From NCBI GenBank assembly GCA_022478985.1, contig JAKSZP010006688.1, positions 62,001-126,000 on the forward strand: a stretch of 64,000 nt of DNA, written 5' to 3'. A program made the translations under genes and the position numbers. Below, piece by piece: positions 29,190-39,476 of this stretch (within the stretch, counting starts at the first letter, position 1; each line of letters starts with the position of its first letter). Origin of the DNA: Massospora cicadina. Lineage: Eukaryota; Entomophthoromycota; Entomophthoromycetes; Entomophthorales; Entomophthoraceae. The notes under the pieces were generated by a model. The model did not search any database, was not told the origin of the DNA, and saw only the letters and a program-made list of their open reading frames with translations.

Positions 29190-30555
29190 ATGTCCTTGGC
29201 TCTGCCGCCTGCCACCCCAGTGTGGGGTAGCAGTGCACCCCACCTAGCGTTTTCCGCCCTGCAGGCAAGCGCGTTCGGACGGATTCAAACAGCCCGCCCA
29301 CTGCTTCCAACCGTTTTGTCCCCCCACGGGACTTAGCGCTCCACCTGGCGCGCGTCCACCCTTCTCGCCCCCATCCTCTCGCCCTCCCTCGCTCTGCTAT
29401 CCGCTATTGCCTCAGAGTGGACTATGGGCGTTTGTTCCCATATGCTGATAAGGCAATTATTGACCTAGCCACTACAGCCTTTTTTTTTTAGTACTAGATG
29501 GTCCCTAGCCACTACAGCCTTTGCGCCAGCTGGCTTTATAGACTTCCGCCCTTTTAAGGGCTACTTTGACGTTGGGTTCCAATCTGAGGAGGATGCTGAA
29601 GCGGCAGCACAAACTCCTCTAATTTATAAAAAAACCCCCATTCCCACAACCCGTACTCGCCTCCCTTCAGACACCACGCTAGTGGTATCCTTTGCAAATC
29701 TCTCATCCCACCTTCCACCCCAGGTTTTGTATGACCAGTTGGTCGCGGGGCTCATGGCTTATGGCACTCAGCCCAACCTCATCTTTGCCATTCCATCTGG
29801 TGCAGAACGCCTTGCTGCTCCTCGTGCAACAGCCATAATCATACCACACCACCCTACCATAGCCCAACAAATCCCACCCCGCGCTAGTGTGGCTGCAGCG
29901 CCAGATCATTTCTTTTGGGCTCGGGTCAATAATGGTAGGCAGATTTGTTCCCTCTGCTTTGGCATCGACCATGCAAAAAGAGCGTGCCCTAAGGCCAAAT
30001 CCGCTGATGCAACTTCTGAGCCCCCCTCTGAGGTTCAGTATGGGGCACTTTGCTGCCCCCTCCCACCCTCCAATCTCGTTCAGTGGCCCACATGGAAAAT
30101 CAGCCCCACCCAAAACCTCCATCCTCACTCTCCCACCTAAATCTAAGCCAGCCAATCAGAGCAATGCTTGGACCAACATTCACACCCAAGCAGCTGCCCA
30201 TTCGCCCAATCCTACCCACTCAAATTTAAATGCCACTATTCCAGTGAACCAAAATCCATGGGATCTATTGGCTGAAACTGACGAATCAGGTAATATCCTC
30301 ATTAGTAAGCATACAGGTCAACCTCTCTGCCATGGCGATTATGGTTGGGCAGAATTTTTCCTTCCCGACTTCAATGAAACCCCTACCCCTCGCCATTTCG
30401 CTCCTCTACCCAATACAGCCCCCTTCCAAAGTGATCACCAGCTCACCTTAGCTGCGGTGGCCTCTCCTCATTGCCCAAAACTACGCACCGCGGTGGCCCA
30501 GTCAGCGGCCCAGCTCCAGCATGGCCTGCCCACCATCTTCTTCCCCCGACTTCCC
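29190..30555 (+). pseudogene. L3 ORF1, zinc-knuckle protein
   Basis: A likely start ATG at 29190 (M-S-L-A-L-P-P-A). It is broken by a stop near 29330, by the tiny A-tailed insertion at 29483-29503 and by one or two frameshifts; from 29682 to 30140 it is open. The zinc knuckle C-S-L-C-x4-H-A-K-R-A-C has Cys codons at 29946, 29955 and 29985 and His at 29970, all intact. The frame then moves to 29887-30558, Pro/Ser-rich and probably disordered. Role: RNA binding in the LINE particle. Confidence 0.65.
29464..29522 (-). mobile_element. Ultra-short A-tailed insertion with 19-bp TSD, second copy
   Basis: CCTAGCCACTACAGCCTTT at 29464-29482 and 29504-29522 flank a T-run, then TAGTACTAGATGGTC. On the minus strand this is GACCATCTAGTACT with an A-run, the same as at 1003-1023. 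It inserted into L3 ORF1, so it is younger than L3. Confidence 0.6.
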
Positions 30556-30931
30556 TGAATCTCCCTGCAGTGACATCTCAAAACTATTTGATGATGCTGA
30601 AATCGCTGTTATGAATGTCGCAACGCTTGCTTCATTCAACCCCTCAGCCAAAATCACCCGCCACAGTATCTCCCTTTTTACCCAACTTCCTGAAGCCCGC
30701 AAAGAAGCTGAAGTTCTCCTCGCAGCTTTTGTTGAAACACTTTCCCATCATTATCTTGGTGCAGAAGTGGAAAACTCCTACTACGCTGACCTCAGCCCCC
30801 ACTATGCAGATGCCCCAACGCCCTGGCTCTCTGCTCTGATCCGGTACTGTAACCAACACCCCTTGATCGAGGTGGGTCTTTCTGAAAACCAACCCCCCGA
30901 CCCCTCCTCACCCTCTGCCATGGTGGGTTAA
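30521..30931 (+). CDS. L3 ORF1 C-terminal domain (unrecognised, intact)
   Basis: A clean 136-codon frame that overlaps the preceding frame by ~35 bases and ends just before the 3' tail. It is Ala/Glu-rich and likely helical: S-K-L-F-D-D-A-E-I-A-V-M, E-A-R-K-E-A-E-V-L-L-A-A-F. It then ends in acidic and Pro-rich residues. It starts M-A-C-P-P-S-S. I do not recognise it, and no counterpart is seen in L2 or M3. It could be a separate second ORF or the end of ORF1 after a frameshift. Confidence 0.5.
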   Translation: MACPPSSSPDFPESPCSDISKLFDDAEIAVMNVATLASFNPSAKITRHSISLFTQLPEARKEAEVLLAAFVETLSHHYLGAEVENSYYADLSPHYADAPTPWLSALIRYCNQHPLIEVGLSENQPPDPSSPSAMVG

Positions 30932-31029
30932 GCAGTTTCTGCTTCCCACCTGGTTAGTAGTTTGTTTTGCCGTTTTGAGTGTTGTGATTGATACTGTCTG
31001 TCCCCTGGTCAGCATACCTCAAATAAATC

Positions 31030-31137
31030 TTAAGGTTCTAAAGTTTATATTTTTATTATATTCGTGGTATCAACCCCCATTGTTGGATTTGGGGGAAATA
31101 AGCACCAAGTAAGCATATACCGTCCCAAGATCCAACA
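31030..31137 (+). repeat. D 5' LTR, piece 3
   Basis: TTTTATTATATTCGTGGTATCAACCCCCATTGTTGGATTT and AATAAGCACCAAGT match the 3' LTR end; closes with GATCCAACA. Confidence 0.85.
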
Positions 31138-31139
31138 AG

Positions 31140-31156
31140 TGGTGCTCACTACAGGG
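31140..31156 (+). other. Primer-binding site of D
   Basis: TGGTGCTCACTACAGGG, two bases after the LTR. The best-preserved example of the shared PBS, together with A2 and B. Confidence 0.8.
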
Positions 31157-31176
31157 TAACCTGTATAAAACCAAAA

Positions 31177-32225
31177 ATGACTACCAATCTGGAACTCAGG
31201 CTAGCTGCATTAGAAACCAACTAGCCAGTGCTTTGTCTCGCCTAAAAAGGCTTGAGCAGCACTCTTCCCAAAGCCCTATTATGTTTAAATTTCCATTCCG
31301 TGACAAGTTCATTCCTGGCGAGGCCAGTATTGCCTCCTTCTTTTATGTTTATGAATCTGCGATGGAAGGAACAACTGACCACCAAAAAACCAGATATATC
31401 CTTCCCTATTTAAATTGGATGGCTCAGGAGATCATGGTTCCTAAAATGGCTACACTTACCACCTGGGCAGAGGTCAAACAAGCGCTGATTTATGAGTTTG
31501 GTATAAAACAAAGCTTACAACGCCAAAATAGACCTTTATGTGCCTTAGCCTACAAGAGGGTGAAACAATTCCCTCATTTGTTGAGCGTTTATATAGCAAA
31601 GCTCATCATCTGTTGTTGGCCAAACTGCTCCCTTTAGATGATGCTATTGCAGCTATTGTGCTAGTTTGGCATCTTACCCCTCTTTAGCAATGCATATCTT
31701 AGCAATCAAGCATACCTTCCAAACTGTACGGGATATTAAAGAGGCACTTCTAGCAGTAGCTGACGTTTATGAACTAAAACTTTTGCAAGACGTACCAAAG
31801 TGGGAAGCAACTCCGACCTTTTAAGCCTCTTCTATGGCTGTATCCCACTGGAACCTAACTGCTGCAGAGCTGCAACTACTTAATACTCCTCCACCGTGTG
31901 AGGATAACCAGAAATTATTGGCAGTTAGGGGCAACGCTCCCCCAGCTTCAGGATCAAAAGATCAGCCTAAAAAGGCAATTATCACTTTGCCTGGTCCCTA
32001 TTTGGCTAATCAATATACTACAACGAATAACGCATCACACTTTCCTAAGCCTCTGCCTATATCCCTCTCAGTCTCAACTCAGACTGCTTCTAGTTCAAAA
32101 CCATCTGATATGATGCAGTCCAAGCCGATCACTCCCAAGGCAGCTGTGAAAACCATTACACTTCCACCGTCTCCCCAAAAGTTGGTACAGCCACGATGCT
32201 CCCTACAAAAGTCAAAAGGGTAAAT
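31177..32225 (+). pseudogene. D gag
   Basis: The start M-T-T-N-L-E-L-R-L-A-A-L is at 31177. A TAG in place of Gln follows near 31224. The 31233-31637 frame has K-R-L-E-Q-H-S, F-R-D-K-F-I-P-G, F-F-Y-V-Y-E-S-A-M and W-A-E-V-K-Q-A-L-I-Y-E-F-G, the same words as in C and E. Further pieces 31834-32223 are Ser/Pro/Thr-rich and low-complexity. No zinc knuckle is visible, so this lineage may lack one. Confidence 0.65.
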
Positions 32226-32602
32226 GAAAGCGATAAAGCCCTCTCCTGTGAGGAAATTAAGCCTGTTTCTCCGCCCCCTCTTAGTAACTCGTTGAGGTGC
32301 ATTGACAATCCCTATGATAATGAGTCTGAGGGGGTGGTGAAGACGCAGGCTATTATGTTTTAAGAGCCAAAATGGAAGTGCAAGTTCCGGATAGGGTGAG
32401 ACCAGAAATAATTGATATTGCCATAATTTCACGTTGAACTTATCTTCAACAGTTGTTGAGGTTTTCAAAGGTGATCAATACCGCTAGTGATGCTGACTAA
32501 CTTATTGGGACAGTAATCCGATCCACCCAGCAGGTTCATACCCTCTAACATATTAGAGACAAATACCCTAAAAAGGCTCAACGCCTTGCTTCCACACTCC
32601 GT

Positions 32603-33000
32603 TTGAAGGAGGTCCTTACCCCTCCCCCTACTTTTGGTACCACCATAACCAAGGTAGAGGTTGTTATCAATAAAGTGTGCATTCTAGCCGTCCTTGATAT
32701 GGGTGCTGCAGAGAACGTGGTATCTTCAAAGATCATTAAGAAAACTAAGTTAGCACCTGATCTGGACTATTCTCAAGAGTATGGAATTGAAGGGCCTAAC
32801 AATACTCAAGCTATTGGAGCCTACTCTTCTCTATCCATATGAATTGGGAAGCTCTTACTTGCTGCGCCTGCAGTGGCTTTGGAAAGCAACGCCTACGATC
32901 TGCTCCTTGGTACTCAATTATTATTGAGTTATGAGGGAATCATTAATATAAAACATGGATTTCTCTCCCTTCTAAATTACGAGGTCCCCTAGTCATTAAA
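32603..33000 (+). pseudogene. D protease
   Basis: V-L-D-M-G-A-A-E-N-V-V corresponds to D-T-G-S-P-V-N-V of C: the Thr is now Met, while the catalytic Asp is kept. S-S-K-I-I-K-K-T-K-L-A-P-D-L-D-Y follows. The I-G-A-Y motif is near 32815, a TGA after it, then L-L-L-G-T-Q (I-L-G-like) in another frame near 32905. Confidence 0.65.
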
Positions 33001-33640
33001 AATGATGAGCCTAAGAAGAAGGAATATACATGCATAGTGGAGTACCCTTCTTCCGCCCTAACCCTTATTTATACCACATCAGCCAAAACAAAAAAAGCTG
33101 CCTGATTCAGTGGATGGTTTAGAGGGCATACCATTGAATGCGTCAGAAGAGGTAGTCGTCAAAGCGGGTTAACAAAAGGTGATAGACAACAAAATTACTA
33201 TGCAATTCCCCCGCAAAAGCCTTCTGCACTTAACAAGCATTGATGGAATAAGCCCTTTGGAACCTCAGGTGTTGCCAGGTATCCTAGACCCTGCCTACCA
33301 GTGACCTATTGATCTTCTGCTAGGGAATCTCACCAACAAGGACATGATTGTAAAGAAACATCAGGAGATTGTAAAAGCCCTGTTACTTCCCATTGACGAC
33401 CTCCACCAAGTCCATTATATTGGGTCTATGCTAGATATGGGACTACCTACTGACCAAATGATCTGCGCTTTGCCCAACGTGCAGTTTTCTGATGAGCTAA
33501 CTCCCGCTGAGCTTAATAAAGTTCATTTTTTACTGGAGTCTTATAGTGACATCTTCTCCAAATCTGATACTGAATATGTGCATATGAAGGGCTGGTGCCA
33601 CACCGTTGATGTTGGGGATGCCAAACCTATTTGATCTAAG
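33001..33640 (+). pseudogene. D protease-RT connector
   Basis: Words I-P-L-N-A-S-E-E-V-V-V-K-A-G, S-P-L-E-P-Q-V-L-P-G-I-L, L-L-L-G-N-L-T-N-K-D-M-I-V-K-K-H-Q-E-I recur in E (42010-42399). The pattern of a beta-rich domain with N-x-T-x-K ... K-x-x-x-I recalls the linker of animal-type Gypsy elements. It ends with the RT lead-in (33344-33634; L-L-E-S-Y-S-D-I-F-S-K). Confidence 0.5.
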
Positions 33641-34300
33641 CCTTAATGGAAATCAAAAGTTGAGGAGCTCCAGATGAGAACGGAGTTTAAACAGTTACTG
33701 AACGCAGGGCTACTAGTGCCTTCTTAAAGTCCCTGGTCATCTCTTCTTTTTCTCATAAAAAAGAAAAATGGCAGCCATCGAGTAATTATAGACTATTTCA
33801 AGCTGAATAGCCTCACCAAGAAGGACAGCTACCCCATCCCACGAATTGATGACGCTCTGGACCAACTCTATGGGTCTAAGTTCTTTTCCGCCATGGACTT
33901 AGCTAGCGGATACTGGAAAATGGACCTTTCTCCAAAAGACTAGGAAAAGTGTGTACTTATCTGCAGTGAGGGTCTTTTCCAACCTACCTGATTACCACAA
34001 GGGCTGTCCAATGACCCGCATCCTTCCAGCGATCCATAGACCACATTTTGCAGGACCTGAAGCTTAGTTGCGTGATTGTATATCTAGACGATATCACCGT
34101 TTTTCTAGAACCTTTAATGAGCATCTTTTCCATTTAAAGGAAGTTTTTCAATGGTTGCAGGCCTCTAACATTAAGCTGAAGCCCTCCAAATGTACTTTCT
34201 TCCAAAAAAGTTAGACTTCCTGGGGCATGCCATCTCTTCTGATGATCCAGCCTCTCCAAGATAAGGTCAAAAAATCCAAGATGCCTGTTCCCAAAACCCT
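33641..34300 (+). pseudogene. D reverse transcriptase
   Basis: L-L-N-A-G-L-L-V-P-S, S-P-W-S-S, K-K-K-N-G-S-H-R-V-I-I-D-Y-F-K-L-N, Y-P-I-P-R-I-D-D-A-L-D-Q-L, S-A-M-D-L-A-S-G-Y-W-K-M (motif A), L-P-Q-G-L-S-N (motif B) and Y-L-D-D at 34081-34092 (motif C, intact). TAG at 33943 replaces a Gln (CAG) in K-D-x-E-K-C. A deletion/frameshift disturbs the A-P-A-T-F-Q stretch. Confidence 0.8.
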
Positions 34301-34860
34301 CCACGATATTCAGGTGTTTTTGGGCATGATGGGGTACTACCATCAATTCATCCCCAAATTTGCTCAGCTCAGCGAACCCCTTGTACAACTTTTAACTAAA
34401 AACACCCCTTTTCATTGGGGAGCAGAACAACAAAATGATTTTGAAAAGTTAAAAAAGCTGCTGCAGCAACGGCCTATCCTGCGTCACCCTGATTATAGTA
34501 AACCCTTTATGCTGTTTACTGATGCTTCCAACTACGTGGTTGGAGCTATCTTGGCTCAACTGGATGAGCATGGAATTGATCACCCCGCTTCATATTTTAG
34601 CAAGATGCTCTCTAAGGCTGAACGCAACTATAGCATCATGGAGAAGGAATGCGTGGCCGTTTTGTTTGCTGTTAAACATTACCACCTTTTCTTATATGTG
34701 ACCTCATTTAAAGCGGTCACTGATCATGCCTCTTTAAAGTGGCTACAAAAATATGAAGGATCCCACTGGGCGGCTGGCACGCTGGGCATTGAAGCTCCAG
34801 AACTATGATATGACCATTGTACACTGAGCTTGGACAAGCTACATAAATGTTGATGGGTTG
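34301..34860 (+). pseudogene. D RNase H and thumb
   Basis: The 193-codon frame 34227-34808 is open. The thumb has D-I-Q-V-F-L-G-M-M-G-Y-Y. RNase H has F-T-D-A-S-N-Y-V-V-G-A-I, Y-S-I-M-E-K-E-C-V-A-V and V-T-D-H-A-S-L-K-W-L, with all D/E/D residues present. It stops early at 34808, before A-D-G-L-S-R. The N-V-D-G-L-T-R equivalent at 34845 is in another frame. Confidence 0.75.
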
Positions 34861-35075
34861 ACTCGGCTGCCCATCCTTCATTTAGATAATAGTGAAGTGG
34901 AGCGGCTACATGATCTTCTAATGACCCCTGAAACTTGGGAGGATGAGGATGAACCAGTTCAGAAGATGCTAGCTCGCCATTCCCATAACACAAAAGTGTA
35001 TAATGGACATCTGTACAAGAAAGTGGGCTGAATAGGTTACCCCACCTCCGACCTTCAGAGCGAGTACCTGTCATT

Positions 35076-36090
35076 ATGGAGTCTCATACCCTCCTAGGAC
35101 ATAGTGGAGTACGGAAAACCTATGAGTGGGCAAAAGAGCGCTACTATTGGGAGAGAATTATGGAGACCATCGTCGAAGTCTTGGATGCCTGTTTAACATG
35201 TAAGAAGCAGTCCAACTTAAAAACAAAGTATCAATATAAGCCTACCACCCTTCAACAGACTTTCCACACAATAAGTCTCAATGTGGTTGGCCCTCTTCCC
35301 CAAAGGATGGGTGGAAATCAATTTATATTGGTTGGAATTAATCACTTTACCAAATGGGTCGAGGCAGTGGCTATCCCATCTCAGACGGCTAAAGCCATGG
35401 TCACTTTCCCTTCACCAGTATATCTTTACCTGACATGGTTGTCCCGCAAGTTTTGCTCTGCAATAAAGGAAAAATTTCACCTTCCAAGCGGTGAAAATTC
35501 TCGCAACTTCCATGGGTACCCGACAGCTCTTTTCCGCCCCCCTCAACCAATGGTACTGTTGAAAGAGCAAATGGGACGCTGGTTTCTGTATTATGGAAAA
35601 CAGCTACTTCAGATCCTTTCCACTGGGATCAGTACTTACCAAGTGCCCTCATGGCGTACCACATCAGATATCATCAGATCTTAAAAATGTCATCTTTCTG
35701 AGTATTGTATGGATGAGAACCTGGGGTTCCAGCTTTACTTGCTAAAGATATTTTCACTGATAAGACTGAACCCAAGAAAGCTATGAAGAAGTTATCCAAG
35801 CATATCATACAATTGCAAGCTGAGGTAGTGACCAACTTAGCAAAGACAGTCACAAAATAGGGTCAAGCCTCAAATGAGCTCTGGGCCCCTCTTCCCTCCT
35901 TTCAAGTATCTGACTTGGTGCTTTACTATCATAATTTTATCACCTTTAGAAGGGAGAAACTCGGGTCCATCTTGGAATGGCCATTCTCAGATTAAATATA
36001 AGTGAGGGGATGAGTACTCAATCAAATCCTTCGCTTCTGGAGTTACTATAAATTGGGTACATGGACGCTTTTTATGACCTTATTCTCCCC
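35076..36090 (+). pseudogene. D integrase
   Basis: H-S-G-V-R-K-T-Y-E-W-A-K and C-L-T-C-K-K form the HHCC region. The first catalytic Asp position reads S-L-N-V-V-G-P-L (Asn for Asp); C-type copies and E keep S-L-D-V-V. The second Asp/Glu region near 35430-35560 is frameshifted. Near 35890-35970 F-Q-V-S-D-L-V-L-Y resembles a G-P-Y/F-type C-terminus. It could not integrate DNA. Confidence 0.65.
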
Positions 36091-36100
36091 CTAACATTCT

Positions 36101-36112
36101 TGATGGGGTTGA
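36101..36112 (+). other. Polypurine tract of D
   Basis: TGATGGGGTTGA directly before the 3' LTR start TGTTGGAC. A weak, interrupted purine tract. Confidence 0.45.
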
Positions 36113-36891
36113 TGTTGGACATTTGCCCTCACAGCTGAATAATAAGAATGTGCTTGGTCGAATTCAGCTGAAAAGTTAGAAATGTAAGCCATTTGTGATT
36201 TTCTGATGTAATTAACAGCAAATTTAATTATAATAAAACTGATACTAACGAGGTTATCAGCCAAAAGACTCTGGTCAATTCTCAGTGGAACCTTGTTAAT
36301 TGGGGTAACAGCCGTTCAAAACCTGTATGGGCACCAAATCTAAATTCTAATGGTCATATTACTCTGACCACCTGATGGACCTTGGGGGTAACCATCAGAA
36401 GGCACACCCCAGCCACACACAGGTCTTTCCAAACACCTACGCGGGGGTCACCCCTTTTATAGGCATGGCGGAGGCCCCCTGAGGTGAAAGTAATTTAGCT
36501 AGCAGTGATTGGGTGTGGTACATCAAGACCTTACCGCATGGGTACATTCTTCCCCCAAAAACCCAACTTTCGTGTTACCAAAAATTCACTCACTTTTCCA
36601 AAGATCTGATAGGATCAAACCCATATTACCTAAATTGAAAGCATCAAAGCTATTCCAAACCTATCCCCAAATTACCTCAGACCCTCAAAATTAGTTTAAA
36701 TACTGATTGTCAGAATATTGGAAAGGGGATTAATACTCTTTAGACCCATGCAGCGCCATTGTTTCTTTAAAAAATTCATATTTTATTAAGGTTCTAAAGT
36801 TTACATTTATTATATTCGTGGTATCAACCCCCATTGTTGGATTTGAGGGAAATAAGCACCAAGTGAGCATCTACCACCCCAAAATCCAACA
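36113..36891 (+). repeat. 3' LTR of D
   Basis: 779 bp, TGTTGGACATTTGCCC ... AAATCCAACA. Followed by gatga. It includes CTGATGG-ACCTTGGGGGTAA-CCATCAG, a 7-bp inverted repeat near 36371. Confidence 0.85.
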
Positions 36892-37594
36892 GATGAGTCA
36901 AGAATCAGTTGCTTGGCAATCTTCAGTAAATTTTTCAATGAGGGTGGAAAAAGCACGTTTCACTCTTTGATCCATACCAGTGGTTAATTATTTGCACGCT
37001 GGGAGAATCTATTCTGCAATTATTAGACGACTTAAGTGTCAATTTGAGAAAGATGGCGCTGGATGACATTGATTTCCTGATGATTATTCAAAATGGCCTC
37101 CCAATTATCTCAGCCAAAATTGGAGGAAGCGTCATATAACTCAAGGAGCTGTTAGTGAATCTGGTGGGTCAATCCTAGCTGTCACTGCATCTCCATGTGG
37201 TGGAGTGCGAGCAACTGCATGTGTTTGTGTAAGGCAGGATGCACAAATCGTTGAAGGTATGAATCCATACAGGTCGCTCCTGTTTCACTGCTCAAAAGCA
37301 TTTCTAAGGAATAAAATTGGTGCATTTGAAAATTCCAGGTAGAGCTTCTAAGACTATTCTCTCACCAAGGGATACAACTCCGCCTAGAAGCTCTCAAACT
37401 GTTTGGGAGACATCAGGAGCCTGAAATGGGTAGATGGATTCATTGGAAGCCTAGATAGTTAAGGTCATGGCTGCGTGGAACTCAAGTTCTTGTGGTTGAG
37501 GTAGCGTCACATTCTGATTATTGATATCAAACCATAGGCTTAAACTCATATTCTCCTCCATATTGGGAGGGCTGGATTCTCTGGAGCTGTTCAT
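36892..37594 (-). pseudogene. G gag, N-terminal half
   Basis: On the minus strand the start at 37594 reads M-N-S-S-R-E-S-S-P-P-N-M-E-E-N-M-S-L-S-L-W-F. It is open for 46 codons, then has several TAG/TGA. Further words in shifted frames include M-D-Q-R-V-K-R-A-F-S-T-L-I-E-K-F. It ends at the D insertion. Its position right after the PBS supports the Gag call; no catalytic motif is expected. Confidence 0.5.
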
Positions 37595-37630
37595 AGTGAA
37601 GGTAAGTCTTCACCAGGAGCCTCATAAGGA

Positions 37631-37647
37631 CCTGGCAGAAAGCACCA
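37631..37647 (-). other. Primer-binding site of G
   Basis: On the minus strand TGGTGCTTTCTGCCAGG, directly after a probable LTR end. It shares TGGTGCT with the other families but then differs. Confidence 0.55.
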
Positions 37648-37648
37648 A

Positions 37649-38150
37649 TTTTTAGGACTTCGTCATCCTCTCTGAAAGTCAGGGCTTTTAAGGCTGTTTG
37701 AAGATTAGTTGAACGCGGTTCCAGCTGACTCTCTTAGGGACAGGGTTCCAAAGGCAATCTATAAACGGAAGATCTTTGTTGAGGCTACTCAGTTCGCTCA
37801 AAACAGGCAAAGTCTTCTATATAAACATGCAAAATAAACACTAGTAATAACAACTAGGAGATCTGAAGCAAATTATATTAATCAAAGTTCAGAATATATA
37901 TAGACTGCCAAGATATTTAGGTTCGCCTAAAAGGAACTTGGCGTGATAATTGGGAACAATTAGGTTAAGGTGACCTCTTTGACGATGTGGCAAGTGGCGT
38001 AGGTTTTCTTTGAATCTGACTCTCTTCTGCCAGGGTGGCCGAATCTGGGGACCTCCAAGTGGAAAAATCTTCACCAGCTGACTTGATGCCTTTGTTAGTA
38101 GAATTAGTGGGTCCTTATGGAAGTTGAGTTTCCTTTTGCACATTTAGGAT
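37649..38150 (-). repeat. Probable 5' LTR of G
   Basis: Bounded by the PBS on one side and by LINE N RT homology (from ~38190) on the other. It contains TATATATATT on the minus strand near 37905 and TTTATATAG near 37820. There is no second LTR to compare, so the 38150 limit is approximate. Confidence 0.4.
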
Positions 38151-38540
38151 TTTATTGTTTGATTTGGTCTCAATGCTCATTGAGTTGGTGAAGATTTTAC
38201 GACCAAGTTGCAATTCAGTTTGGGTTCAAATCCCGCTCAGGTTTGTCCAATTCTCATGGTTATTAACAGATACCAGCTGATAAAGTGTAAGAATATCTTT
38301 GGCAACTCAAAGATCAATTTTGTAACTAATCCTCCTAACTGTGTCATCAGCAAAGGCCTACATTTTAGTGGGCCATTGAGTATGTTGTACAATTCCTCTA
38401 TGTCTTTCATCTGCCACTGCCAACAGGCTGTTTGTGGTGAAGTTAAATAAGATTGGTGACATGAAAACACCTTGGTGGAAACCCTGCCCAATCAAGATGG
38501 CGTCTATCAGACTTTTGGTAACAATTACCTTGGTTGTAAG
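38151..38540 (-). pseudogene. LINE N, RT motif B-C piece
   Basis: Minus frame 38237-38491 and a shifted frame give G-V-F-M-S-P-I-L-F-N (motif B, Q-G-x-x-x-S-P-x-L-F) and A-F-A-D-D-T-V (motif C, intact). They are followed by D-I-L-T-L-Y-Q-L, the post-motif helix of non-LTR RTs. The upstream half of this RT is at 45173-45480, across element E. Downstream coding is lost at G. Confidence 0.7.
38536..38540 (+). repeat. E target-site duplication, left
   Basis: GTAAG, repeated at 45173-45177. It lies in the RT gene of LINE N. Confidence 0.8.
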
Positions 38541-39283
38541 TGTTTAAATTCAGGTGTATTTGGTTGCTAGCTGGTTCTTAATACCTGATTTTAACAACTT
38601 GCGCAGGAAAAATTCAATCTCTAAAACTGAAAATGCCTACTTTTATGAGGGGAATTGGCCTACCACTTATATAAATATAATTAAAACTAAATAACACTAA
38701 AAAGCAGAATTTTTTAGAGGTTATTAGTAGCGCTATGGGTTAAAGAGAGACCCCTTTTATTCAGCCACTTCTTTTTTATTTAACCAATTCAAGGTTCATA
38801 ATGAGAAGGCCAAAGAGTTCAGTATAATCTACAAACATCCAATTTAAGAAATATGAAGTTTTAACCCATCATATCTATTGAAACTCACTTTGCTTCAACG
38901 GAATGGTTGCAGAAGGGCAATAGTGGGTAGGATTAGTTCATCTAGCAAGGACATGATATACTGGAACCAATTGCCATTGGGGAAGATTTTTATACCTGTG
39001 AGACCCCCTATGAAGCTATAAGAGGGGATGGTCCCCGCGTAGGTGGCTTGACTAAATTATTTATGGAATAAAGGGGGGACCTCAGATGGGTCCCTTGATT
39101 CTGGTGCTTGGTCAAAGCAATCTGACTACTTAATCTCATGCTATTTAGCTGAGAACTGATAATAAATGTATTTCTCCAATTTGATGAGTTCCACTGAGAA
39201 TTGGCCAGGGTCTTTTGGCCAATTTCATCCGTATTATGAGCTGAAGCACTCTTACTACAATATTGGACTTATAATTGCTGACA
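38541..39283 (-). repeat. 3' LTR of E
   Basis: On plus: TGTTTAAATTCAGGTG ... ATAATTGCTGACA. Includes GGGACC-TCAGAT-GGGTCCC, a 6-7 bp inverted repeat, near 39078, conserved in the other LTR. Confidence 0.85.
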
Positions 39284-39300
39284 TTACCCCCTTCTGGAGT
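39284..39300 (-). other. Polypurine tract of E
   Basis: Minus strand CTCCAGAAGGGGGTAA, directly before the 3' LTR start. Confidence 0.6.
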
Positions 39301-39476
39301 GTTAGGGGAAGAGTAAGGGCGCAAAAATCGGCCATGGACACAGTTAATGGTAACTCCTATAGCCAGGAACTTTATAAAGTACTCATCTCCTCGCTACTAA
39401 AGGATGACAAAAGGACCTTCCCAGTTAGACCCAAGCTTCTCACTTCTGGGAGTGATACAATTATGGTAGTATAGCA

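Larger units (their letters stand above)
29101..31029 (+). mobile_element. L3, ORF1-only LINE derivative (half-LINE)
   Basis: 1.93 kb flanked by perfect 16-bp duplications TTAAGGTTCTAAAGTT (29085-29100; 31030-31045). It has a 5' hairpin, one long ORF1 with a zinc knuckle, and then directly the L1/L2-type 3' tail (CTGTCTGTCCCCTGGTCAGC ... TCAAATAAAT). No endonuclease or RT. The perfect TSD, and its place within an already inserted LTR, indicate recent movement as a complete non-autonomous unit. Confidence 0.8.
26300..36891 (+). mobile_element. Gypsy element D with two insertions in its 5' LTR
   Basis: The TSD gatga brackets it. The 5' LTR is broken into 26300-26336, 28476-29100 and 31030-31137 by M3 and L3. 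The 3' LTR is 36113-36891. Internally: PBS, gag, protease, connector, RT, RNase H, integrase. Inactive through many stops and an integrase D to N change. It is related to C and E. Without the two insertions the element is about 6.5 kb. Confidence 0.85.
21755..38150 (-). mobile_element. Chromovirus G (Ty3/Gypsy), minus strand, split by D
   Basis: In reverse order: a probable 5' LTR (~37650-38150), PBS 37631-37647, gag 36892-37594, interruption by D, rest of gag ~25345-26299, protease, RT-RNase H, integrase and chromodomain ending at 21755. There is no 3' LTR; the element abuts M2. The gatga duplication at 26295-26299 and 36892-36896 shows that D inserted in gag. The chromodomain and the N-terminal RT words are of the fungal chromovirus type. 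Confidence 0.8.
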
